Source of the DNA: Gracilibacillus lacisalsi DSM 19029
GTDB taxonomy: Bacteria; Bacillota; Bacilli; Bacillales; Amphibacillaceae
Assembly (NCBI RefSeq): GCF_000377765.1
Contig: NZ_KB898664.1
Span: 169,489-233,488, forward strand
DNA length: 64,000 nt
Direction of reading: 5' to 3'
Shown: piece after piece, positions 1 through 10,314 of the stretch
Layout: each line of letters starts with the position of its first letter
How positions within the stretch are numbered: position 1 is the stretch's first letter
Made by a program: the position numbers and the translations under genes
Notes under the pieces: generated by a model
Databases searched by the model: none
The model's input: only the letters and a program-made list of their open reading frames with translations
What the model was told of the DNA's origin: nothing

Positions 1-438
1 TTAGCAAAGTGGATCTTCAGCTTTCGTGAGTCCCACAGGAGTCTCCGTATTCTGCCTACGCTATTTTTGTTCTCTGATTATAAAAAGAAGTGAACTTATG
101 GAACTAAACTTTTTTGTTTTACTACAGTTCTAATCGGCTGTAATTTTGCTGCATATGGTGGTGTAATTGATTGGTTGATTTCGGATTAGTGTTGTGGAGC
201 ATTTCTTAACGAAGGCCGCCCACTTTCACTCCTGTGGGAATTGTTTGACCTGAAGATCCACTTTTTCGAGCGGTTTCTGCTCGAAAAAGTTAGCTGAAGG
301 GCAAACCCCACGGAAAGGGAAGTGGGCAGCCGAAGTGGGAGTTATCATCACGATATATTTCAAAATTATCTCTTAGGTGACCCGCACATCTAATTACCAC
401 ATTACTTCGCAGTTTATATCTACTACGAATGAATCTTT
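1..438. repeat. Intergenic repeat region with inverted arms and hairpin
   Basis: No gene is visible here. Bases 6-42 and 228-264 are imperfect inverted copies of each other (both outer ends match: 15 bp at one end, about 12 bp at the other, same spacing). Bases 260-290 form a perfect 12-bp stem with a 7-nt loop. Parts of this region recur elsewhere in the window: 187-249 resembles 57799-57861, 250-345 resembles the reverse complement of about 40190-40300, and 317-370 resembles 11089-11145. It is therefore a mosaic of a dispersed intergenic repeat. Its function is unknown. Confidence 0.6.
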
Positions 439-816
439 TTAGGCTGATTCTTCATCGGAAGATAGGTTGACACCAATAATTGCCCCTATTATCGCTAACA
501 ATAAATATGCACTATGGTTTACTAGTTCGACAACGGAAAAACCCGCCTGTAAGCCAAGGAAACGATAACAAAAGACGACAAACGTAAACAATAGACTTGT
601 AATCGTACCGATAAGAATTCCTTTATGCTTTGCTTTTAATCCTGCGATTAACCCACCTGTAAACAACGCAATAAAACTGATGAATAACGTAGCCATTTCG
701 AGTGTAGATTCACCTAAAGAAGTGAAACGTAGCAATAGTGTAAGAATTACACTGGCAAGTACCATTACTACAAAAATTCCGATCCAGCCATACAAGACGC
801 CAACAACTGTTTTCAT
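439..816 (-). CDS. yrzE: YrzE-like TIGR04086 family membrane protein
   Basis: A 125-residue integral membrane protein with about four hydrophobic segments (roughly residues 8-30, 36-60, 65-86 and 96-118) and a short acidic tail. Length, topology and position fit the TIGR04086/YrzE family, which lies between yajC and spoVB in B. subtilis. The ATG is preceded on the minus strand by a strong AGGAGGTG site at good spacing, which fixes the start. It diverges from the transporter at 971. No catalytic motif is visible and the family has no established function. The assignment rests on topology and synteny. Confidence 0.75.
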   Translation of the reverse strand: MKTVVGVLYGWIGIFVVMVLASVILTLLLRFTSLGESTLEMATLFISFIALFTGGLIAGLKAKHKGILIGTITSLLFTFVVFCYRFLGLQAGFSVVELVNHSAYLLLAIIGAIIGVNLSSDEESA

Positions 817-970
817 CGATCACACCTCCTGATTATTTAAAAGTCCTCTTTAATTATGTATGCATGTCCCTCAAAAATAGAAGAACTGCTTTTTTGAATA
901 GTTCCAAAAATTAAGAATATAGATGGTAATATAACTTGTCTTACGATGAAGATTAGAGAGGGGACATTTC

Positions 971-2272
971 ATGTCAGTTACCATCGCAGTTGCTGTTTTT
1001 ATTATTAGTTATATATTTATAATGTCAGAAAAAATAAATAGAGCGTTAGTCGCACTAGCTGGTGGTGTACTGTTACTATTAACAGGTGTTTATGGCTGGG
1101 AAGATGCTGTTACATCCTATATAGATTGGCATACGGTGGCGCTACTTTTTGCAATGATGGTATTAGTAGCGATAACGAAAAAAACAGGTGTATTCACGTA
1201 TATTGCCATCTGGTTAGCAAAAGTAGTAAAAGGTAAGCCGATTCCTTTGATGGTAGGGATTGGGTTCTTAACAGCAGTAGGTTCGGCTTTACTTGATAAT
1301 GTGACAACTGTGTTATTATTTGTTCCGGTCATATTAACACTGACAAATTTACTTCAATTACCGTCTTTACCATATTTAATCACCATTATATTAACAGCAA
1401 ATATAGGTGGAACAGCTACGTTAATCGGTGATCCGCCAAATATTATGATTGGTCAAGCTGTTCCTCACTTAACCTTTATTTCATTTATACAGCATACAGC
1501 ACCGATTGCGGCTCTTTTGTTTGTCTTAGTTATGACTATTCTTAGCTTTCTGTTCCGTAAGCAATTGAAGAATATAGATGAGAATCGAATACAAGAGCTA
1601 ATGAATATGAAAGAATCAAGTTATTTAATAAAATCCCCGTTACTATATCAATCAATATCAATATTAACGCTGACTATTATAGGATTTTTATTACATCCAG
1701 TTTTTCATATTGATTTAACAATTATCGCCTTATCTGGTGCCATTCTTCTCTTAATAATTAGTGAAAAAGAGGTGGAGGCAGAAACGGTTTTTCAACAAGT
1801 TGAATGGGTCACATTATTTTTCTTTATCGGTTTATTTATGCTTGTTGGAGGATTAGAAGAAGTGGGGGTTATTGACGAACTTGCAAGATCAATTATGTGG
1901 TTAACGGAAGGAGATATGACCTATACAGCTTTATTACTTTTGTGGGTTTCAGGAATCTTCTCAGGGATCGTGGATAACATTCCATTTGTTGCCGCTATGA
2001 TTCCAGTCATTAAAGAGTTTGAAACATATGGAATGGCAAATTTAGATCCATTATGGTGGTCATTGGCACTTGGTGCGTGTCTTGGTGGCAATGGTACATT
2101 AATTGGTGCGTCTGCCAATGTTGTGGTTGCAGGGCTTGCTGATGCACAGAATAAGCCGATTGCATTTCTCAAATTTATGCTGTACGGGATTCCGGTTGTT
2201 ATCCTGTCTTTGGTCATTGCAACAATCTATATTTACTTTCGTTATTTGATACCATTTCAGCAACCGTTGTAA
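971..2272 (+). CDS. ArsB/NhaD-type ion transporter
   Basis: A 433-residue polytopic membrane protein (about 11-12 hydrophobic segments) of the ion-transporter superfamily that includes ArsB, NhaD and DASS carriers. Two related half-motifs are visible: TATLIGDPPNIMIG near residues 148-161 and GNGTLIGASANVVVAG near 373-388, the paired signature of the two inverted halves. SALLDNVTT (105-113) and SGIVDNIPF are the matching discontinuous-helix regions. It probably moves Na+, arsenite or a carboxylate at the cytoplasmic membrane; the substrate cannot be read from sequence. A GAGAGGGGA site supports the ATG. The gene is absent from this place in B. subtilis, so it is a lineage insertion between yrzE and yrbG. 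Confidence 0.8.
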   Translation: MSVTIAVAVFIISYIFIMSEKINRALVALAGGVLLLLTGVYGWEDAVTSYIDWHTVALLFAMMVLVAITKKTGVFTYIAIWLAKVVKGKPIPLMVGIGFLTAVGSALLDNVTTVLLFVPVILTLTNLLQLPSLPYLITIILTANIGGTATLIGDPPNIMIGQAVPHLTFISFIQHTAPIAALLFVLVMTILSFLFRKQLKNIDENRIQELMNMKESSYLIKSPLLYQSISILTLTIIGFLLHPVFHIDLTIIALSGAILLLIISEKEVEAETVFQQVEWVTLFFFIGLFMLVGGLEEVGVIDELARSIMWLTEGDMTYTALLLLWVSGIFSGIVDNIPFVAAMIPVIKEFETYGMANLDPLWWSLALGACLGGNGTLIGASANVVVAGLADAQNKPIAFLKFMLYGIPVVILSLVIATIYIYFRYLIPFQQPL

Positions 2273-2295
2273 GTATATTACGATGAGCATTGGGA

Positions 2296-2333
2296 AAACT
2301 AGCCACATCGCTTGTAAAGGGTGTGGCTAGTTT
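2296..2333 (+). terminator. Hairpin between transporter and DUF421 gene
   Basis: A perfect 12-bp inverted repeat (arms 2296-2307 and 2322-2333) with a 14-nt loop lies 23 bp after the transporter stop. Only three T follow, so it may be a weak terminator or a regulatory hairpin. The loop holds AAAGGG, the only Shine-Dalgarno-like sequence for the next gene. Confidence 0.55.
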
Positions 2334-3006
2334 GTCTATGGAAGAAATTTTTACTATTATCTTTCGTACATTGCTATATTATTTTAGTATTGTGCTGATT
2401 TTTCGATTAATGGGAAAGCGTGAGGTAGGTGAATTGAGCCTTTTAGATATTGTAGTCTTTATCATGATAGCCGAAATCGCAGTTTTGACAATAGAAGATT
2501 TAGAATTATTTTTTGGTTATGGTTTAATTCCAATGGTTATTTTACTTATCATTCAGCGTTTAACTGCATGGATTTCGTTAAAAAGTCCCCTATTTCGGCA
2601 ATGGTTTGAAGGGAAACCAGCCATTATTATTACGAAGGGAAAAATTGATGAATATGCGATGAAGAAAAATCGCTTTAATTTTGATGACCTTATGCAACAA
2701 CTTCGCGAAAACGGAACAGAAAGTATTAAAGATGTATCGTATGCTATTCTGGAGCCGTCCGGTAAGCTCTCGATCATTGAAAAAAAAGACTTTGCTAATG
2801 TACGGAATAAGATAAATGGGCTTGTATTACCATTAATCGTAGATGGTAGAATACAAGAGAAAGCCTTAGATCAATTAGGGGAAAGTGAGAGCTGGTTACA
2901 TCAGCAATTGGAGAAAAGAGGCTTTAACGACGTAAAGCAGGTATCCTTCTGTTCGATTGATGTGAATGATGAATGGTATATTGATGAAAAGAATGAGAAA
3001 AAATAA
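2332..3006 (+). CDS. yrbG: DUF421 membrane protein (YrbG-like)
   Basis: About 224 residues: three N-terminal membrane helices (roughly residues 5-85), then a soluble DUF421 domain with the family's charged KGKID...LMQQLRENG region. YetF/YrbG proteins are membrane proteins of unclear role in Bacillus spores and vegetative cells. I chose the TTG at 2332 because AAAGGGTG ends 8 nt upstream. The ATG at 2338 is too far from it, and a start at 2290 would translate through the hairpin at 2296-2333. It converges with spoVB, as in B. subtilis. Confidence 0.75.
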   Translation: MSMEEIFTIIFRTLLYYFSIVLIFRLMGKREVGELSLLDIVVFIMIAEIAVLTIEDLELFFGYGLIPMVILLIIQRLTAWISLKSPLFRQWFEGKPAIIITKGKIDEYAMKKNRFNFDDLMQQLRENGTESIKDVSYAILEPSGKLSIIEKKDFANVRNKINGLVLPLIVDGRIQEKALDQLGESESWLHQQLEKRGFNDVKQVSFCSIDVNDEWYIDEKNEKK

Positions 3007-3031
3007 CACATCACTGAGCGATGTGTTATTT
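3001..3031. terminator. Bidirectional terminator, yrbG/spoVB
   Basis: A 12-bp perfect stem (3001-3012 with 3020-3031) and 7-nt loop, T-rich on the plus side and A-rich on the other, overlaps the stop codons of both convergent genes. Confidence 0.85.
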
Positions 3032-4564
3032 TTTTCGTAATTGTTGTAATTCATCTTTACTAATAAATTGTAAGCAGAATAGAAAGAAAAGGTAACTAAC
3101 AATTAATAGAATGAAAATAATGAAAAAGTTAAACATATCAGCTATTTGAAAGGAAAATATTTGGATTAATAATTTACCCATCCAGAAGGTTAAACCAGTT
3201 AATACGATCATCTTCCCTATCATTTTAAGCGGTATATAAAAACGTATGGCTCGGAATAAGGTTATCAAATGAAATACCGTACCTATGATGACGCCAACAC
3301 ACATGGCAATAGCAGCACCATAAATCCCAAATTGTGGATTGGTGGCAAGGCTGATTAAAATAATAAATTTGATTACCGTTGACGCAATATTATTCCACAT
3401 CGCTTGTTTTGCTAGATCTAAAGCTTGTAAAGACGCATTCAGTGGGAACTGAATATACATAAACAAGAAACATGGCGCCATTATTTTTAGAAAAAGGCTA
3501 GCGCTATTTGTTCCGTACATATATTGCAATATGGCATCGGCAAAAAGCGTTAATAAAACGGTAGCGATAGCTCCAGATGCGAAGGAAAGCCGAATGGCCT
3601 GGTGTATTCTGTAGTGAATCAATTTAGTATGCTGTTTAGCTTCTGCCTCGCTAATGTTAGGTACTAGAGCAACCGCGAGTGAATGTGTGATAAAGGTAGG
3701 CAGAAATAAAAGTGGTAAAGCATAGCCAGTAAGTGCTCCATATTGTTTGGTAGCTACAGTTGCTTGAAAACCAGCTAAGGCAAGGCTTTGCGCAACCAAT
3801 ATGGGTTCCAGGAAGTTAGCAATTGAATTGACCAACCGGCTTGCTGTACTAGGGATTGCTATCGAAAACAATTGCTGTAGTGTTTCTTTACCTGTTTTCA
3901 AGTATTGATAGATATTTTTGCGTAATTTAATCCGTTTCTTGATCTGGAACATTTTTAGCATGAACAGTAAGGAAACAGCTTCCCCAATAATAACAGCTAT
4001 CATCGCACCAGATGCTGCTAATTCTACTCCATAGGGAACCAACCAGCTTACCAATAGTAAGACAAACCCAATCCTCACGATTTGTTCTAAGACTTGGGCG
4101 TAGCTCTGAGGCTTCATGTTTTGACGGCCTTGGAAATAGCCGCGAATTACCGAACCGACAGCACTAATCGGTATAATAGGGATAATTGCCATCATCGGGT
4201 AAAAGACACGTTCATCGGTTAATAGATAACTTGAAATATAAGGGATCAGCAAGAACATTAACACAGAAGATAGAATACTTAACGAAATGGTGATGGATAA
4301 GGAAAGAATTAATATTTGCTTGATCTTGGCGTGATCATTTTTAGCGTCTGCTTCTGCCACTCGTTTTGCAATGGCAATAGGTAGTCCGATTTGCGAGATC
4401 GTATACATTAAAAAAAGGGTTGGTAATGCCATATTATATAAACCAATACCTTCTTCACCCATTAATCTCGCGACCACAATTCTATTAATAAATCCCAAAA
4501 ATCTTGTGATCATCCCAGCTATGATTAAAATAATAGTCCCTTGTAAAAAATTTTGTTTGGTCAC
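3026..4564 (-). CDS. spoVB: Stage V sporulation protein B, lipid-linked oligosaccharide flippase family
   Basis: A 512-residue MOP-superfamily membrane protein with about 14 transmembrane helices along its whole length. The N-terminus (TRFLGFINRIVVARLMGEEG) is typical of SpoVB/MurJ-like flippases. SpoVB is needed for spore cortex synthesis, probably by moving peptidoglycan lipid intermediates across the forespore membrane. The start is a GTG with an AAGGTAGG site upstream. Its position between yrbG and comN matches B. subtilis, which favours SpoVB over the paralogues YabM/YtgP. It is convergent with yrbG and divergent from comN. Confidence 0.88.
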   Translation of the reverse strand: MTKQNFLQGTIILIIAGMITRFLGFINRIVVARLMGEEGIGLYNMALPTLFLMYTISQIGLPIAIAKRVAEADAKNDHAKIKQILILSLSITISLSILSSVLMFLLIPYISSYLLTDERVFYPMMAIIPIIPISAVGSVIRGYFQGRQNMKPQSYAQVLEQIVRIGFVLLLVSWLVPYGVELAASGAMIAVIIGEAVSLLFMLKMFQIKKRIKLRKNIYQYLKTGKETLQQLFSIAIPSTASRLVNSIANFLEPILVAQSLALAGFQATVATKQYGALTGYALPLLFLPTFITHSLAVALVPNISEAEAKQHTKLIHYRIHQAIRLSFASGAIATVLLTLFADAILQYMYGTNSASLFLKIMAPCFLFMYIQFPLNASLQALDLAKQAMWNNIASTVIKFIILISLATNPQFGIYGAAIAMCVGVIIGTVFHLITLFRAIRFYIPLKMIGKMIVLTGLTFWMGKLLIQIFSFQIADMFNFFIIFILLIVSYLFFLFCLQFISKDELQQLRKK

Positions 4565-4729
4565 TTTGCTCGACCTACCTTCTCAAATGGAAAATTTTCA
4601 TATACAATGAAGTATATGCATGAGGTGAGGACAAGCATGACAATTTCGGATAGATTTTTTTCTGTTAAAGCGTGTAGGAAATGATGAAGGATTATAGTAT
4701 AGTGCTAATCACGGATGGAGGAAAAATTC

Positions 4730-5026
4730 ATGACAGTCAAAAAGCAAGTTTCGTTATGGAAGCATGAACTGGAAGATGTGATAGCTAGTAAGGTCAATGA
4801 ATTTCAATTACTGGATTATTCGAAAGCAACATCAGAAGATGTTTGGAACTGTTTACAAGATAAGGTATGGAAAGGTAACCCGGAGAAAACACTACATGAA
4901 GTGGTTCAGGATATTTTTCATTTACATCCCAACATATTTATGACATATTTAACACAACAATCATGGAGAGATAATAATTTACAGGAATCACTTGATGCCT
5001 TATTAGGAAACGAAAAAAAAGACTAG
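4730..5026 (+). CDS. comN: Post-transcriptional regulator ComN
   Basis: A 98-residue soluble, charged protein, the length of B. subtilis ComN (formerly YrzD), which in that species promotes accumulation of the comE mRNA at division sites and poles. Residues around VWNCLQDKVWKGNPEKTLHEVVQ and the following DIFHLHP are typical of the family. The ATG at 4715 would place the GGAGG site inside the gene; the ATG at 4730 lies 8 nt after that site and is the real start. It sits between spoVB and secDF, the same neighbours as in B. subtilis. Its known target, the comE operon, is not in this window: another gene follows yqeM here. Confidence 0.82.
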   Translation: MTVKKQVSLWKHELEDVIASKVNEFQLLDYSKATSEDVWNCLQDKVWKGNPEKTLHEVVQDIFHLHPNIFMTYLTQQSWRDNNLQESLDALLGNEKKD

Positions 5027-5105
5027 GATTCCCTTCATTACTTGTCTCATGTTTTACTTTTATAGTAATATAGTAGTGTTGTGAAAACTTAGGGAGGCTT
5101 TACAT

Positions 5106-7367
5106 ATGGTAAAAAGAAGGAGAATCGTTGCGTTTTTTCTGATTGTCCTAGTACTGGGAGCAACGATTGGGACAACATATACGGATATAGCAAATAAAAT
5201 GAAATTAGGGCTTGATCTGCAAGGTGGTTTTGAAGTCTTGTATGATGTGAAGCCTTTGGATGAAGAACAAGAAGTAGATAGAAGTGTATTAGAATCAACC
5301 GTTGCTACTCTTGAAAGGCGTGTAGATGCGATTGGGATTAGTGAGCCCAGCTTTGATATTGAAGAACCGAATCGCATTCGTGTACAGTTGGCAGGAGTTC
5401 AAGATCAAGATGAAGCAAGGGAAATGTTAGCTACTACAGCACAATTATCATTCCGAGATGTGAACGATAAAAAATATTTAGATGGCTCGGATATAAAAGA
5501 AGGTAGTGCCAAACAGGATTTTCATCCAGACACTAATCAACCAATTGTAAGTGTCCAATTTAAAGATGCGGATCGCTTCGGTGACACCACAAAAGAAATT
5601 ATGGAAAATCCAGACCTTTCAGATCAAGTGGTTATCTGGATGGATTATGAGGAAGGAGATACATACGAAGAAGAAATCCAGAAAGAGGATTCAAAGGTAA
5701 TATCTGCTCCAACCTTTGATGGAGTGTTACGAACTACCGATATTATGATTGAAAGTTCTACTTTTACAATTGAAGAAGCACAACAACTTGCTGATTTATT
5801 AAATGCAGGTTCATTACCAGTTGAATTAGAAGAGAAGTATTCAGATTCAGTTGGTGCACAGTTTGGTAAACAAGCATTAGATAAAACTGTTTTTGCCAGT
5901 ATATTAGGAATTCTTTTAATCTTTATATATATGATTTTCTATTACCGTTTTCCTGGTGTGATTGCCGCGATAACATTAAGTATTTATGTATACCTTGTGT
6001 TACTGGTATTCCAATTAATGAATGGCGTCTTAACTTTGCCAGGTATTGCGGCCCTAGTACTAGGGGTTGGTATGGCAGTTGATGCCAATATCATTACGTA
6101 TGAACGGATTAAGGAAGAGATTAAGGAAGGAAAATCAGTTAAAGCAGCCTTTAAAGCAGGTAATCAACATTCATTGTCAACGATATTTGATGCCAACATT
6201 ACGACGATGATTGCTGCAGCAGTACTATTTATCTTTGGTACAAGCTCTGTAAAAGGGTTTGCGACACTACTAATGGTCAGTATCGTATTAAGCTTTATCA
6301 CAGCAGTATTTGGCTCCAGATTATTCCTGGGCTTCTGGGTTAACAGCAACATGTTAAATAAACGCCCTGGATGGTTTGGTGTGAAACGGGATCAAATTCT
6401 TGATATTAATAGTGGTGAAGAAGTGGAACCAACTGTCTTCGGGAAAAAATTTGATTTTGTCAAACACCGTAAGAAATTTTTCAGCATCTCTATTGGTTTA
6501 GTCGTAATTGGTATTGCTTGTTTGGCATTATTCCGATTAAATCTAGGCATCGATTTTACAGCTGGTTCTCGAGTAGAAGTATTAGCGGACCAAACACTAA
6601 CTTCTGAAGAAATTGAAGAAGAGTTTGAAACACTTGACTTGGAAGTAAGTGCACCAATAGTTTTATCAGGTGATAATGAAAATATTGCTGTAGCTCGTTT
6701 CTCGGATGAGTTATCGCAAGACAAAGTTTCCGAAGTGAGAAGTCATTTTGAAGAAAAATACGGCAATGAACCGACCGTTAACACTGTATCAAATGTTGTT
6801 GGGCAAGAATTAGCCAAGAATGCGGTGCTTGCTGTTTTGTATGCTTCGATCGGGATCATCATTTATGTAACCATTCGATTTGAATTCTATTCTGCTTTAA
6901 CGGCAATACTGGCGTTATTGCACGATGCATTCTTTATTATCGCATTGTTTAGTATTACAAGGTTGGAATTTGATATTACAATCATTGCTGCGATTTTAAC
7001 CATAGTTGGTTATTCCATCAATGATACGATCGTAACCTTTGACAGGATTAGAGAGAATCTGAAGAAAAAGAAAAAAATCAAATCATTTGCCGAGCTTGCT
7101 AAAATTATCAATCATAGTTTAATGCAGACATTAGCAAGAAGTATCAATACTGTCTTAACGGTAATATTTGCTGCTTTAATGCTATTCATTTTCGGTGCTA
7201 ATGCTATTACCAACTTCTCATTTGCGTTAATTGTAGGTTTAATTGCGGGGACTTACTCATCACTATTCATTGCAGCACAAGTTTGGTTGGTATGGCGTGG
7301 TAAATCGATTAAAGAAAAACCGATCGTATATCAAGAGAAAAAGTATAATGACGGCCCACAAGTGTAA
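5106..7367 (+). CDS. secDF: Fused protein translocase subunit SecDF
   Basis: A 753-residue fusion of SecD and SecF, the usual form in Bacilli. It has an N-terminal helix, a periplasmic-type domain beginning with GLDLQGGFEVLYDV, six helices for the SecD half, then a second helix plus domain and the SecF half. The conserved acidic residues of the proton path are present: D326 in GMAVDANIITYERIKEE and D640 in SINDTIVTFDRIRE. SecDF uses proton flow to help pull exported proteins out through SecYEG. The start is supported by GGGAGG. A strong terminator follows, so the gene is probably transcribed alone. Confidence 0.96.
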   Translation: MVKRRRIVAFFLIVLVLGATIGTTYTDIANKMKLGLDLQGGFEVLYDVKPLDEEQEVDRSVLESTVATLERRVDAIGISEPSFDIEEPNRIRVQLAGVQDQDEAREMLATTAQLSFRDVNDKKYLDGSDIKEGSAKQDFHPDTNQPIVSVQFKDADRFGDTTKEIMENPDLSDQVVIWMDYEEGDTYEEEIQKEDSKVISAPTFDGVLRTTDIMIESSTFTIEEAQQLADLLNAGSLPVELEEKYSDSVGAQFGKQALDKTVFASILGILLIFIYMIFYYRFPGVIAAITLSIYVYLVLLVFQLMNGVLTLPGIAALVLGVGMAVDANIITYERIKEEIKEGKSVKAAFKAGNQHSLSTIFDANITTMIAAAVLFIFGTSSVKGFATLLMVSIVLSFITAVFGSRLFLGFWVNSNMLNKRPGWFGVKRDQILDINSGEEVEPTVFGKKFDFVKHRKKFFSISIGLVVIGIACLALFRLNLGIDFTAGSRVEVLADQTLTSEEIEEEFETLDLEVSAPIVLSGDNENIAVARFSDELSQDKVSEVRSHFEEKYGNEPTVNTVSNVVGQELAKNAVLAVLYASIGIIIYVTIRFEFYSALTAILALLHDAFFIIALFSITRLEFDITIIAAILTIVGYSINDTIVTFDRIRENLKKKKKIKSFAELAKIINHSLMQTLARSINTVLTVIFAALMLFIFGANAITNFSFALIVGLIAGTYSSLFIAAQVWLVWRGKSIKEKPIVYQEKKYNDGPQV

Positions 7368-7370
7368 TAT

Positions 7371-7406
7371 AAAGCTGAGCATCTTATTCGAGATGCTCAG
7401 CTTTTT
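7371..7406 (+). terminator. secDF terminator
   Basis: A 14-bp perfect stem (7371-7384 with 7391-7404), 6-nt loop and a terminal T run directly after secDF. Confidence 0.92.
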
Positions 7407-7606
7407 AAGTTTAATTTGTAAGAAGGACGGGTATATATCGATAGAACTAATTAATGAAAAAGATGGAAGTTGTTAGTGGATAGTAAAGCGATCGAGGTTG
7501 AATCGATGATATGTTGTTAAAATAACAACATAAATCGACATTGTATATTAATTCCTTTATACTTAACTTATGGTAATAGACAACATGGAGGAGGTAGCAT
7601 AAGCAT

Positions 7607-7936
7607 ATGAAAGGACAAACGTATATTATTTTTGCTGTAGTATTCGCAGTTATTATCGCTATTTTTGCTGTCATTAATGTAGATGCTGTTGAAGTCAATT
7701 ATCTATTTGGAACTGGTCATGCACCACTTATTCTTGTTATTTTATTTTCTGTTTTAATGGGAGCTATTATTACTGCTGCAGTTGGAGTGTTTCGTGTAAT
7801 TCGATTGCAAAAAGAATTAAAAATTGCTAGAAAAGAACTAAATGAGTTAAAAGCCCATGAAAATCCTGTCGTAGAAGCGGAACCAGAAGAATTAACGTCA
7901 ACTGAAATAGCAGAAAACGACGATACAGTAAAATAA
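7607..7936 (+). CDS. LapA domain membrane protein (YrvD-like)
   Basis: A 109-residue protein with two hydrophobic helices (about residues 6-25 and 42-66), a short basic amphipathic stretch (RLQKELKIARKEL) and an acidic tail. This is the plan of LapA/DUF1049 proteins; E. coli LapA helps organise membrane lipid assembly factors, but the Bacillus role is unknown. GGAGGAGG upstream supports the ATG. It lies just before recJ, as yrvD does in B. subtilis. The identification rests on topology and synteny. Confidence 0.75.
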   Translation: MKGQTYIIFAVVFAVIIAIFAVINVDAVEVNYLFGTGHAPLILVILFSVLMGAIITAAVGVFRVIRLQKELKIARKELNELKAHENPVVEAEPEELTSTEIAENDDTVK

Positions 7937-7992
7937 TTCTGTTTGCTACCCTTGATACACTTTTGTATAATAAGTGAGTCAGGGGTGAATTT

Positions 7993-10314
7993 ATGTTAGA
8001 GAGTCAATCAAACTGGATTTTTACATATAACAATAAAGATGAAGCAAATATGGACGGTTTAGCAGATGTAAAAGTTTCTCCTGTAATTAAGCAACTATTG
8101 TTACAAAGAGGAATCGATACAACTGAAAAAGCCAAACACTTTTTAAATCCAAGTCTGGAATTACTTCATAGTACGAATGCTTTCTCTCAAATTGATAAAG
8201 CTGTGAATCGAGTGAAACAAGCAATCGATGCAGGCGAAAGTATTCTTGTCTATGGTGACTACGATGCCGATGGTGTGACATCAACTACAGTGATGATTGA
8301 GGCATTACGTGAAAGTGGCGCAATGTGTGATTATTATATACCGAATCGATTTACAGAAGGCTATGGTCCCAATGAAGAGGCATTTCGTGAAGCACATCGA
8401 CAAGGATTTCAACTTATTATTACGGTGGACAATGGGATAGCTGGAATAAACGAAGTCGCCGTTGCTAATGAATTAGGTATGGATGTTATTATAACGGATC
8501 ATCATGAGGTGCAAGAATCATTACCGGAAGCTTATGCCATTATTCACCCTAAATGTTCAGATAGTTATCCTTTTAAGGAATTAGCGGGAGTAGGTGTTGC
8601 ATTTAAATTTTCGGAACATTTACTTGGATATTTTCCTAAACAGTTTCTCGATCTGGTCGTAATTGGAACGATCGCAGACTTAGTTCCTTTACAAGATGAA
8701 AATCGGATCCTCGTGCATTATGGTTTACAAGCACTAACCCGATCAGAACGAAAAGGGATCAAAGCATTGAAAAAACTGTGCCAAATAGAAGGAAATGTTA
8801 CTGAAGAAGATATCGGGTTCCGAATTGGACCGCGACTTAATGCAGTTGGACGTTTGCAGGATGCCAATTTAGCTGTCGACCTTTTGTTAACGGATGATCC
8901 TGAAGAAGCAGAAGAATTGGCTAATTATGTTCAGGAACTAAATACGGAAAGGCAAAAAATTGTTGCCGATATTACAAAAGAAGCGATAGAAATCTTTGAA
9001 TCATCTGATGCGGAAAAGCGGGTAATTATCGTTGCGAAAGAAGGATGGAATCAAGGCGTACTGGGAATTGTTGCATCCAAACTGGTTCAGAATTACTATC
9101 GGCCAGCTATTGTACTTACCAGTGATCCGGAAACAAATCAGGCAAAAGGGTCTGCCCGTAGTATTGAAGGCTTTGACATGTTCCAAAATTGTATGCAACA
9201 CAGAGATTTATTTACACATTTTGGTGGGCATGCTCAAGCTGCCGGAATGACATTACCAACAGAAAATATTATAGAGTTAGAAGAAAAATTAGATCGATTA
9301 GCACAAGAGCAATTGACAGATGCAGATTATAAACCGCAGTTGCTTGTCAGTGGTAAATTATCGATCAGCGATATTGATATGTCGTTATTGGAAACGATCG
9401 ACCAGCTAGCACCGTTTGGCATGGCAAATCCCAAACCTCTTTTTCATATTAAGGCAACTCCTTCTGAGATAAGTCAAATTGGTGCAACTAAAAATCACCT
9501 AAAGATGAAATTTGTCGATGCTGGTGTGCATATGGATAGTATTGGATTTGGTTTTGGTGAGAAGGTACCATTCCTAGCTAAACAGACACCAATCGAAATG
9601 GTGGGGGAACTGCAAGTTAACGAATGGAATGGGATCCGCAAACCTCAAATGATGATAAAAGATATTGCTGTGACTAGTTGGCAGCTTTTTGACTATAGAG
9701 GAACAAAGAACTGGCAGCAACAATTAGAGGATAATCTGGGAAACCACTACTTTGTGAGCTTTCAAAATCATAACTACGATCAAATACCTGTCTGTGATAA
9801 AGATACAGTATTAAGTCTTAATCAAACCATTGATGCGCTATATTTACTTGATCTACCTAAATCACTAGATGACATTCGCGAGCTTGTTCAAAAAGTAGAA
9901 TTTAAACGATTGATCGTATGTTTCTCCACAAAAGATAGTGATTATTTTCGATCATTGCCAACTAGAGAGGAATTTAAGTGGTTGTATCAGTTAATGTTAA
10001 AGCGTAAATATTTTGATTACAAAGTGGATGCTCCGAAACTTGCCCAATATAAAGGATGGAAATTAGAAAAAATTAAATTTATGTTCCAGGTTTTTCATGA
10101 ACTGGAGTTTGTAACTCGTAAAGAAGGATTGATTGTGCCTGCCGATCATCCGTCTAAAAAAGATTTAGCAGAAGCACAGGTTTATCAAGATCGAAAAAAA
10201 TGGATGGAACTAGAAGAAATATTAATTTATTCATCGTATACACAATTAAAAACATGGATATCTGAGCAAATGAATGCTGAGATACATGAGGAGGAAATGG
10301 TTCATGGATTATAA
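7993..10314 (+). CDS. recJ: Single-stranded-DNA-specific exonuclease RecJ
   Basis: A 773-residue DHH-family 5'-3' exonuclease acting in recombination and repair. The phosphoesterase core shows [11 protein letters not shown] (D89 region), ITVDNG and D169HHE, with the DHHA1 motif FGGHAQAAG later on. The C-terminal 200 residues form the extra domain found in Firmicute RecJ. B. subtilis RecJ is about 786 residues. An AGGGGTG site precedes the ATG. The stop overlaps the start of apt by 11 bp, which implies translational coupling. Confidence 0.95.
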   Translation: MLESQSNWIFTYNNKDEANMDGLADVKVSPVIKQLLLQRGIDTTEKAKHFLNPSLELLHSTNAFSQIDKAVNRVKQAIDAGESILVYGDYDADGVTSTTVMIEALRESGAMCDYYIPNRFTEGYGPNEEAFREAHRQGFQLIITVDNGIAGINEVAVANELGMDVIITDHHEVQESLPEAYAIIHPKCSDSYPFKELAGVGVAFKFSEHLLGYFPKQFLDLVVIGTIADLVPLQDENRILVHYGLQALTRSERKGIKALKKLCQIEGNVTEEDIGFRIGPRLNAVGRLQDANLAVDLLLTDDPEEAEELANYVQELNTERQKIVADITKEAIEIFESSDAEKRVIIVAKEGWNQGVLGIVASKLVQNYYRPAIVLTSDPETNQAKGSARSIEGFDMFQNCMQHRDLFTHFGGHAQAAGMTLPTENIIELEEKLDRLAQEQLTDADYKPQLLVSGKLSISDIDMSLLETIDQLAPFGMANPKPLFHIKATPSEISQIGATKNHLKMKFVDAGVHMDSIGFGFGEKVPFLAKQTPIEMVGELQVNEWNGIRKPQMMIKDIAVTSWQLFDYRGTKNWQQQLEDNLGNHYFVSFQNHNYDQIPVCDKDTVLSLNQTIDALYLLDLPKSLDDIRELVQKVEFKRLIVCFSTKDSDYFRSLPTREEFKWLYQLMLKRKYFDYKVDAPKLAQYKGWKLEKIKFMFQVFHELEFVTRKEGLIVPADHPSKKDLAEAQVYQDRKKWMELEEILIYSSYTQLKTWISEQMNAEIHEEEMVHGL

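Noticed and set aside
2290-2331. Longer N-terminus for the DUF421 protein
   Set aside because: It would be translated through the hairpin at 2296-2333 from a TTG without a ribosome site.
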